From assembly GCF_010728925.1 (NCBI RefSeq), contig NZ_AP022608.1, positions 558,001 through 622,000 on the forward strand: 64,000 bases of DNA, written 5' to 3'. The notes under the pieces were generated by a model. It saw nothing but the letters and a program-made list of their open reading frames with translations. It searched no databases and was not told the origin of the DNA. Source of the stretch: Mycolicibacterium gadium. GTDB taxonomy: Bacteria; Actinomycetota; Actinomycetes; Mycobacteriales; Mycobacteriaceae. Every line of letters starts with the position of its first letter. Positions within the stretch are counted from its first letter, which is position 1. The position numbers and the translations under genes are program-made. This document shows positions 35,965-54,739 of this stretch, in pieces.

Positions 35965-36291
35965 GTGAGGGGGACCGATCTTCGGTACCTGCTCACGGCG
36001 TATTTGTTCGACCATGGTCCCGCGACAATCGACGAACTGGTCGACGCGCTGGCGTATCACGGCTTCCGTCCGGCCGGGCGCGCGTCGAAGTCGGTGTCGG
36101 AAGCGTTGCGCTGGGAAATTTTCCAGGGCCGGGCCGTGCGGTTGCGCCGCGGTCGGTACCGTCCGGGGACCATGCCGCATACGACCGCACACCGGATCTA
36201 CCAACGCGTGCGGGCTCTGCACGACGAGGTCGCTACATCGTCGTTCAGCCACCGGCAACTGCGGACCCCTCCGATTCCGCCGGCCGCCTAA
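35965..36291 (+). CDS. small winged-helix-like hypothetical protein
   Basis: A 108-residue basic protein whose first 70 residues look like a winged-helix fold: LLTAYLFDHGPATIDELVDA, ALRWEIFQGRAVRLRRG. It may bind DNA, but no family was recognised. GTG start at 35965, divergent from the SDR with a 73-bp gap, and overlapping the acyl-CoA dehydrogenase stop by 4 bp at its 3' end. Confidence 0.6.
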   Translation: MRGTDLRYLLTAYLFDHGPATIDELVDALAYHGFRPAGRASKSVSEALRWEIFQGRAVRLRRGRYRPGTMPHTTAHRIYQRVRALHDEVATSSFSHRQLRTPPIPPAA

Positions 36292-37526
36292 GCGTCGTTC
36301 AGCAGACCCCGCGCCACGTGGGTGATCTGAACCTCATTGCTGCCCGCGTAGATCATCAATGACTTCGCGTCGCGGGCCAGTTGTTCCACGCGGTATTCGG
36401 TCATGTACCCGTTGCCGCCGAATACCTGCACCGCCTCCATTGCCACGTCGGTGGCGGCCTGCGAGCAGTACCACTTGATCGCCGACGCCTCTGGCAGCGA
36501 GATCGGCTGACCCTTTTCCGCCGACTCGATCACCCGGAACAGGATGTTGCGCACGTTCATTCGCGCCACCTCCATATTCGCGAGCTTCAGCTGAATCAAC
36601 TGGAACTGCCCGATTTCCTGACCCCACAGCTTTCGAGTCTTCGCATAGTCGACACACAGCCGCAGGCATTCCTCGATGACCCCCAGTGACATCGCGGCGA
36701 CGCCGATGCGCTCGGCGGAGAAGTTCGACCGTGCACTGGCCCGCCCGTCGCCGGCTGAACTGTCTTCGGTTTCACCGAGCAACCTGTCCCGGCCCAGGCG
36801 CACATTGTTGAAGAACAGCTCGCCCGTGCGGGAACTGTGAATCCCCATCTTGCTGAACGGCTTTGACTGGACGAAGCCCTCCATGCCGCGATCGAGTACA
36901 AACGTCAGCACCTTGCGGTCACGCTTGTCGGCTCCGTCACCCTCGTCGAGCTTCGCGTACACCACGACCACATCGGCATCGGGACCGTTGGTGATGAACG
37001 TCTTCTGACCGTTGAGGATGTAGTCGTCCCCGTCACGCACGACGTAGGACTTCATGCCGCCGAACGCATCGGAGCCCGAATCGGGTTCGGTGATCGCCCA
37101 GGCGCCGATCTTGTCGTAGGTGACCAGGTCCGGCAGCCAGCGTTCCTGCTGGGCCAGCGTGCCGCGGCCCTGGATGGTCGGCACCGTCAGCCCGAGGCTG
37201 ACCCCCATACCGGTGACGATGCCCATCGACACCTTGCACAGCTCGCTGACCACCACGAAGCCCATGCCGCCGGAACCGCCGCCGAACATGCCGCCGCCCG
37301 AGGATTTGCCGGACGACTCGCCGCCGTCGCGAAGCTTCGCCAGCCGCTTGTCCAGCGACTCACGTGCCATGTCAGCGATGCCGAACGTCGCGAACAGCTT
37401 GCGGATGATCGGGTACGGCTCCATGTCACCGCTTTCGAGATCGTCGACATGGGGTCGAATCTCTTTGTCCACGAACTCCCGTACGGCATCGCGCACGGCA
37501 AGGTCAACGTCAGTCCATTCCAGCAT
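36288..37526 (-). CDS. acyl-CoA dehydrogenase
   Basis: A 412-residue acyl-CoA dehydrogenase with AWAITEPDSGSDAFG and the C-terminal FGGNGYM segment. The usual C-terminal catalytic Glu site reads MIYAGSNEVQ, Ala instead of Glu. A Glu is present at the helix-G position (SAERIGVAAMSLG), where isovaleryl- and long-chain enzymes carry their base. An unusual Gly/Ser-rich insertion (about residues 73-88) lies in the N-terminal helical domain. It ends 4 bp inside the neighbouring plus-strand gene and starts 5 nt after the MpaB-like gene on the same strand, so it probably shares its promoter. Confidence 0.92.
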   Translation of the reverse strand: MLEWTDVDLAVRDAVREFVDKEIRPHVDDLESGDMEPYPIIRKLFATFGIADMARESLDKRLAKLRDGGESSGKSSGGGMFGGGSGGMGFVVVSELCKVSMGIVTGMGVSLGLTVPTIQGRGTLAQQERWLPDLVTYDKIGAWAITEPDSGSDAFGGMKSYVVRDGDDYILNGQKTFITNGPDADVVVVYAKLDEGDGADKRDRKVLTFVLDRGMEGFVQSKPFSKMGIHSSRTGELFFNNVRLGRDRLLGETEDSSAGDGRASARSNFSAERIGVAAMSLGVIEECLRLCVDYAKTRKLWGQEIGQFQLIQLKLANMEVARMNVRNILFRVIESAEKGQPISLPEASAIKWYCSQAATDVAMEAVQVFGGNGYMTEYRVEQLARDAKSLMIYAGSNEVQITHVARGLLNDA

Positions 37527-37531
37527 GAGCT

Positions 37532-38578
37532 CTAGGCTGCCTTAACGCGTCCGCGCGCCGGACGCAGCCCCGCCAACGAGAACGTCGTGTGCACCAAAGA
37601 CCCTGCTCGGTCGAGCAGGGACTTGCGTGGCGGCACGTAATGCATCGGCAGGCCGTGGCGATCGCGTGGCGGCGCCATGAAGCTTGGCGCCTCGACCAAC
37701 GGCGCGTCTTCGGGGAGCTTGCCCTCGGCGCGACGATAGGCGGCCAGCGCGCGTGGATGAAGTCGAATCTCGTCGGGCACCGCGACGAACGCCAACTCGA
37801 CGAGCTTGCCGAAGATGCGCAGCAACACTTCGTCGCCCGGCGTCCAGCGCATGCCGGCCTTCTCGCGCACGGCGGGATCGAAGAGCCCCGCGGCGATCCA
37901 GCGCTGCGCGCCGACCATCGGCTTGAAGAGTTGATCCCAGATCGGCGTCGGCATCAACACGAACCACGGCTTGGGGATTCGGATCGAGAAGATGTCGAGT
38001 GTCGCGCGGTTGATCTCCAACTCGTCGCGGCACTTGGCGTCCCAGTACTCGCAGAAGTCCTCCCACGTGTCGGGGACCGGTCGCATGCTCATGCCGTACA
38101 TCCGGTACCACTGCACGTGTTCGTCGAACAGCTGACGCTTCTCGGCCTCGGTGAGCCCGCCGCAGAAGTACTCGGCGGTCTTGATGATCAACATGAAGAA
38201 CGTCGCGTGCGCCCAATAGAACGTATCGGGGTTCAACGCGTGGTAGCGCCGGCCTTCGGCGTCGACGCCCTTGATCGTGTTGTGGTAGCTCTTGATCTGC
38301 TGCCCGGTCTGCGCGGCGCGGTCACCGTCGTAGACGACGCCCATGATCGGGTACACCGAGCGCGCGACGCGTTGCAGTGGCTCGCGCAGCAGGATCGAAT
38401 GGTCTTCGACGCCCGCGCCGAGTTCGGGATACATGTTTTGGATCGCCCCGATCCAGACGCCGAGCATGCCGGTCCGCAGGTCGCCGAAGTACTTCCACGT
38501 CAGCGAGTCGGGGCCGAGCGGGTCGTTGTCGGCATGCCGTCTGATGCTGGTTGCCGTCGATGTCGATTTCAGGGCCAT
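37532..38578 (-). CDS. MpaB/DUF2236-family oxygenase-like protein (Rv1645c-like)
   Basis: A 348-residue member of the MpaB/latex-clearing-protein-like (DUF2236) family. Conserved elements are the N-terminal MLGVWIGAIQNMYPELG, HALNPDTFYWAHATFF with the probable heme His, and WYRMYGMSMRPVPDTWEDF. Characterised relatives are b-type heme oxygenases. A GGAGG Shine-Dalgarno precedes the ATG at 38578. A 16-bp palindrome in the promoter region suggests TetR-type repression. Same position as Rv1645c next to the cyclase Rv1647. Confidence 0.87.
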   Translation of the reverse strand: MALKSTSTATSIRRHADNDPLGPDSLTWKYFGDLRTGMLGVWIGAIQNMYPELGAGVEDHSILLREPLQRVARSVYPIMGVVYDGDRAAQTGQQIKSYHNTIKGVDAEGRRYHALNPDTFYWAHATFFMLIIKTAEYFCGGLTEAEKRQLFDEHVQWYRMYGMSMRPVPDTWEDFCEYWDAKCRDELEINRATLDIFSIRIPKPWFVLMPTPIWDQLFKPMVGAQRWIAAGLFDPAVREKAGMRWTPGDEVLLRIFGKLVELAFVAVPDEIRLHPRALAAYRRAEGKLPEDAPLVEAPSFMAPPRDRHGLPMHYVPPRKSLLDRAGSLVHTTFSLAGLRPARGRVKAA

Positions 38579-38614
38579 CGGTTTCCTCCGCCGTTAGACC
38601 CTCACGATAAACTT

Positions 38615-38630
38615 GACAACGCACGTTGTC
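38615..38630. promoter_or_regulatory. 16-bp palindrome, likely repressor operator
   Basis: GACAACGCACGTTGTC is a perfect inverted repeat (7-bp arms, CA centre) about 37 bp upstream of the MpaB-like gene, over its promoter region. The length and symmetry fit a TetR-family dimer site. No TetR gene is adjacent; the one at 58570 is 20 kb away. Confidence 0.55.
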
Positions 38631-38729
38631 TACGATTTGCCAGGCGTGGCGGCCACAGTGTTATTCACCCTCCACGTGTGCTCCACTAGGCTGTGACCAG
38701 CTGGTTTATTCGCGTTTCGCCGCTCAAAC

Positions 38730-38735
38730 TAGGCT
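38730..38735 (+). promoter_or_regulatory. -10 element of a leaderless cyclase transcript
   Basis: TAGGCT followed by 7 nt and the GTG at 38743. The spacing supports 38743 as start rather than the GTG two codons upstream. Confidence 0.5.
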
Positions 38736-38742
38736 TGTGCCC

Positions 38743-40686
<1,944 letters not shown>

Positions 40687-40687
<1 letters not shown>

Positions 40688-43173
40688 TGCGCCTGCTCTA
40701 CAGCTGGCTGCGCGAGGTCGTCCAAGCCGGTGCTCCCGGCTGGGACGTGTCAGCCGAGGAACTGGAACAGACCCTGATCCGCATCGGTCATGAGGTCGAA
40801 GATGTCCTTCCCGTCGGGCCGGTCACAGGGCCCTTGACGGTCGGCCGGGTCGACGAGATCGAGGAACTGGCCGAGTTCAAGAAGCCCATCCGCGCGGTCA
40901 AAGTCGATGTGGGTGAAGCCGAGCCGCGTGACATCGTCTGCGGGGCAACCAACTTCGCGGTCGGCGACCTTGTCGTTGTGGCCCTGCCAGGTTCCGTGCT
41001 GCCGGGTGACTTTGCCATCGCCACCCGCAAGACGTACGGCCGCACCAGTGACGGCATGATCTGTTCGACCGCGGAACTCAACCTCGGCTCCGATCATTCC
41101 GGCATCCTGGTGCTGCCGGAGGGTACGGCAGAGCCCGGCACGCCGGCCGCCGACGTCCTCGGTCTCGACGACACCGTGTTCAACCTGGCGATCACCCCGG
41201 ACCGCGGCTACTGCCTGTCGGTGCGCGGAATGGCCCGTGAGATCGCCAACGCGTACGACCTCGACTACGTCGACCCGGCCGACATCGCGCCCCTGCCCGC
41301 CGAAGGTGAGGCACTGCCGCTGACGATCGACGGGGGCACCGGGGTGCTGCGCTTCGGGTTGCGTCCGGTCACCGGCATCGATCCGAAAGCGGTGTCGCCG
41401 TGGTGGATGCAACGACGGCTACTGCTGTCCGGCATCCGGGCCATCTCGCCGGCCGTCGACGTGACCAATTACGTGATGCTCGAGATCGGGCATCCGATGC
41501 ACGCACACGATCGCAGCCTGATCACCGGCGGCTTCAGGGTCCGGTTCGCCGAACCGGGGGAAACCGTCGTCACGCTCGACGACATCGAACGTCGCCTCGA
41601 CCCTGCCGACGTGCTCATCGTCGACGATGTCGCCACCGCTGCGATCGGCGGCGTGATGGGCGCGGGCACCACCGAGGTTCGCGACAGCACCACCGATGTG
41701 TTGCTCGAGGCCGCGGTATGGGACCCCGCCGCAGTGTCGCGCACGCAGCGGCGTCTGCACCTGGCCAGTGAGGCGGGCCGTCGCTATGAACGGGCCGTCG
41801 ATCCGGCGATCTCCGTCGCCGCACTGAATCGCTGCAGCACGCTGCTGGCCGAGATTGCCGGGGGCACAGTCGAACCGACGTTGACCGACTGGCGTGGAGA
41901 TCCCCCTCGTGAGGACTGGTCGCCTGCGCCGGTCAGCATGGCGGTCGACCTGCCCGACCGCATGGCCGGTGTGGAGTACGCGGTCGGTACCACCGAGAAG
42001 CGCCTCACTCAGATCGGCGCCCGTGTCGTCGTGAGCGACGGTCAGGTGACCGCGACACCACCCAGTTGGCGCCCCGACCTCCGTCAGCCCGCGGACCTCG
42101 TCGAGGAGGTATTGCGGCTGGAGGGCCTCGAGGTCATCCCATCGGTGCTGCCGCTCGCACCGCCGGGCCGCGGTCTGAGCCCCGCGCAGAAGCGGCGCCG
42201 CGCGATCGGAAAGTCGCTGGCGCTGAGCGGCTATGTCGAGATCCTGCCGACCCCGTTCCTGCCCGCGGGAATCTTCGACCAGTGGGGCTTGCCCGCCGAC
42301 GACCCGCGCCGGTCCACCACGCAGGTGCTGAATCCGTTGGAAGCCGATCGGCCCCATCTGGCCACCACTATTCTGCCGGGACTGTTGGAAGCCTTGGGGC
42401 GCAATGTGTCTCGCGGAGCGGTGGATGCCGCATTGTTCGCTATCGCTCAGGTGGTCGAGCCGACAACGGAAACCCGTGCAGTGGAACGTATTCCGATTGA
42501 CCGTCGGCCGACCTCCGACGAGATCGCGACGCTCGACGCCTCGCTGCCGCGTCAGCCGCAACACGTCGGCGCGGTTTTGACGGGGCTGCGCGAGCCCGCG
42601 GGCCCGTGGGGGCGGGGCAGGCCCGTGCACGCCAGCGACGCGTTCGAGGCGGTGCGCGTCATCGCCCGTGCCGCAGGCGTAGAGCTCACACTGCGATCCG
42701 CCCAGCACCTGCCCTGGCATCCTGGCCGATGTGCCGAGGTGGTCATCGGCGATGCCGTCGTCGGATATGCGGGCCAGTTGCACCCCGCCGTCATCGAGCG
42801 GTCCGGTCTGCCCGCAGGCACCTGTGCCGTCGAATTGGACCTCGATGCGATCCCGCTCACCGAAACGCTTCCCGCGCCCGCCGTATCGCCGTTTCCAGCG
42901 GTGTTCCAGGATGTCGCGCTCATCGTCGGCGAGGACGTCGCCGCGCAGGCCGTGATCGATGCCGTTCGCGAGGGTGCGGGTGAACTGCTGGAGGACGTAC
43001 ACCTGTTCGACGTCTACACCGGCCCGCAGATCGGTGAAGGGCGCAAGTCGCTGGCGCTGGCGCTGCGGTTCCGGGCCACCGACCGCACGCTCACCGAGGA
43101 CGAGGCGAGCGCCGCCCGGGACGGTGCGGTCCAGGCGGCGGCCGATCGTGTGGGGGCAGAGCAGCGCCGCTGA
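40687..43173 (+). CDS. pheT: phenylalanyl-tRNA synthetase beta subunit
   Basis: An 828-residue PheT with the expected order: EMAP-like tRNA-binding domain (about residues 40-150, [19 protein letters not shown]), B3/B4 editing domain, B5 domains, pseudo-catalytic class II core and the C-terminal ferredoxin-like anticodon-binding (FDX-ACB) domain (residues 735-828, [16 protein letters not shown]). The ATG overlaps the pheS stop. No internal disruption seen. Confidence 0.98.
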
Positions 43174-43214
43174 TTTCGGAGTGGTGCCGTCGATTCCGGA
43201 GTAGGAACGTAGCC

Positions 43215-43583
43215 ATGATCGAGGTACTGCAGGACATGCCCGCCGGCGTTGCGGGAATTCGCGTTTCGGGCAAGGTGACCGGCGAGGAGATGATCGAGTT
43301 CAAGCCCGAACTGGAGAAGCTGCTCGGCGGTGAGGACGTCCGGATCGTCGAGGTCATCGCGCCCGACTATGCGGGCTTCGGACGGGGAGGGCTGGTCGAG
43401 GACCTCAAGCAGGGGTTCGGCACCCTCATCAACCATCGGTCGACGTTCAAGCGCATCGCGATCGTCACCGACAAAGAGTGGGTCGCGCACACCGTGCATG
43501 TAGTGGGCTGGATGGTGCCCGGTGAACTCGAAGTGTTCGGCCTCGACGACCTCGAACGAGCCAAGGAATGGGCCGCCGGCTGA
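43215..43583 (+). CDS. SpoIIAA/STAS-like protein
   Basis: A 122-residue protein of the SpoIIAA-like (DUF3478) family, a STAS fold without kinase partner: MIEVLQDMPAGVAGIRVSGK at the start, GLVEDLKQGFGTLINH, KRIAIVTDKEWV and VPGELEVFGLDDLERAKEW at the end. Related proteins bind lipids or act in membrane trafficking. A spacer of about 40 bp follows pheT, and a membrane protein gene follows 30 bp on, so the two may be co-expressed. Confidence 0.85.
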   Translation: MIEVLQDMPAGVAGIRVSGKVTGEEMIEFKPELEKLLGGEDVRIVEVIAPDYAGFGRGGLVEDLKQGFGTLINHRSTFKRIAIVTDKEWVAHTVHVVGWMVPGELEVFGLDDLERAKEWAAG

Positions 43584-43613
43584 TTCCGCCGGCGTCGCGG
43601 AGGAAAGGCCGGC

Positions 43614-44480
43614 ATGGTCGAGACGGGGGAGCGGCCGCGCACTTCGGTAGACGGCATCGCGATACTCGCGATGTTTCTGATGGTGGTCGCCTTCACTTAC
43701 AACGACGAAATCGTCGACCTCGCCTACGCCGGTGCGGGCGGCTATGTCTCGTATTCGCGGTGGATCGTCTTCCTGGTCGATACCGCGATTGTGTTGTGTG
43801 CCGCCGGGCTCAAATGGCGCATGGAGGCCCGGGAGCAACTGGGCGGGACGATGTCGTGGCAGGAGTTCCTGCCGAGGTTACTGCACGGCCCATGGCCGCT
43901 GGGGGCGGCGCTGATGGTGGTGCTTCACGTCGCGATGGCGTTCCTCCCGCTCAATCTCGGGGTGGACATCGTGCTGTCGATGTTGTTCACGGTCTCGATG
44001 AGCCTCGTGCTGGTGGCCGTCCTGGACGTCGGGTCGTCCGGCGGGCGCGGTCTCGGACGCAGAGACTGGATCCTGCCGCTGCTTGTCGGCACGCTGGTCG
44101 TTCAGGTCGCATCCGCGTTGTGGTTTCCGGTGCTCAACATCGAAGGGGAGTGCGCAGATACCGTTTCGACCGACTTCTTCGCGCAGATGGTGCAGGTCAT
44201 ACCCATGCTGCTGGTGACCCTCGGCATCGAATTGGGTTTCCTGCGGCGGTCGTCGCCCCTGCGCACCCTCGGCCAGCGAGCGGCGCCGATCCTGACCGTC
44301 GTGATGCTCTGCGTCGCCGAGATGATGAGCTTTTCCATGCTGGTCGTATCCGATCGCACCGCCTGCGGGGTGGCAGCGACGATGCACGAGTTCGCGGCCT
44401 TCGTGCTCAGCGTCCAGGCGACCGCGATCGCCCTGGTGACGCTGGTCTGGCTGCTGCTGACGGACCGCAATCATATGAAT

Positions 44481-44498
<18 letters not shown>
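43614..44498 (+). CDS. polytopic membrane protein of unknown function
   Basis: A 294-residue integral membrane protein with about seven or eight helices (for example ILAMFLMVVAFTY, WIVFLVDTAIVLCAAGL, IVLSMLFTVSMSLVLVAVL, WILPLLVGTLVVQVASALWF). Short loops, with Cys in NIEGECADTV and DRTACGVAA that may be on the same face. No family recognised. Its last codons contain ARG-box sequence, so its 3' end and the argC promoter overlap. Confidence 0.8.
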
Positions 44499-46758
<2,260 letters not shown>

Positions 46759-46762
<4 letters not shown>

Positions 46763-47627
46763 CACTCGCGACGCCCGTCAAGGCGCAGATACTCGCCGCC
46801 GCCCTGCCGTGGCTCAAGCAGTTGCACGACAAGATCGTGGTGGTGAAGTACGGCGGCAACGCGATGACCGATGACACCCTCAAGACCGCGTTCGCCGACG
46901 ACATGGTGTTCCTGCGCAATTGCGGCATCCATCCCGTCGTCGTCCACGGCGGCGGTCCGCAGATCAGTGCGATGCTCAAAAAGCTCGGTATCGCAGGTGA
47001 TTTCAAGGGCGGATTCCGCGTCACCACACCCGAGGTGCTCGACGTGGCCCGGATGGTGCTGTTCGGACAGGTCGGCCGCGAACTGGTGAACCTGATCAAT
47101 GCACACGGTCCGTACGCCGTGGGCGTGACAGGCGAAGACGCGCATCTTTTCACCGCCGTGCGGCGCGACGTGACCGTCGACGGGGTGGCGACCGACATCG
47201 GCCTCGTCGGTGACGTCGAAAAGGTGGACGCGGATTCGCTGCTCGATCTCATCGACGCAGGCCGCATCCCGGTGGTCTCGACGATCGCACCCGATGCCGA
47301 AGGCGTGGTGCACAACATCAACGCCGACACCGCGGCGGCCGCGCTGGCGGAGGCGCTGGGAGCTGAGAAGCTGGTGGTGCTCACCGACGTGGAGGGCCTC
47401 TACACCGACTGGCCCGATCGCGGTTCGCTGGTCAGTGAGATCGACACGGCCGCATTGACTCAGCTGCTACCCAAACTGGAAGCCGGCATGGTGCCCAAGA
47501 TCGAGGCCTGCCTACGTGCCGTATCGGGCGGTGTGCCGAGCGCACACGTCATCGATGGCCGCGTCGAGCACTGTGTGCTGGCTGAGCTATTCACCGATGA
47601 GGGGACGGGGACCAAGGTGGTGAGCGC

Positions 47628-47631
<4 letters not shown>
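46759..47631 (+). CDS. argB: acetylglutamate kinase
   Basis: A 290-residue amino-acid kinase: [12 protein letters not shown] phosphate-binding start, [13 protein letters not shown] substrate loop and the nucleotide-binding [12 protein letters not shown]. An N-terminal helix precedes the core (about residues 1-25), as in arginine-inhibited hexameric enzymes, so feedback inhibition by arginine is likely. Start and stop both overlap neighbours by ATGA. Confidence 0.98.
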
Positions 47632-50216
<2,585 letters not shown>

Positions 50217-50218
50217 GT

Positions 50219-54599
<4,381 letters not shown>

Positions 54600-54739
54600 C
54601 GCGCCCGATGATAGGTGGCCCGCTGTGCGCCGAAGCCGTCGCTCGAGGGCAACCGTCGAACCTGACGGTCATCAACTCGTGCTATGCCATGATCATTGGC
54701 AGCAGTCGGGGGATTGGCGAGCTAGGGGAGCGTGCGTTG

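Noticed and set aside
41419..43002. 527-codon open frame antisense to pheT
   Set aside because: Lies wholly inside pheT, compositionally a mirror of it, with no recognisable domain.
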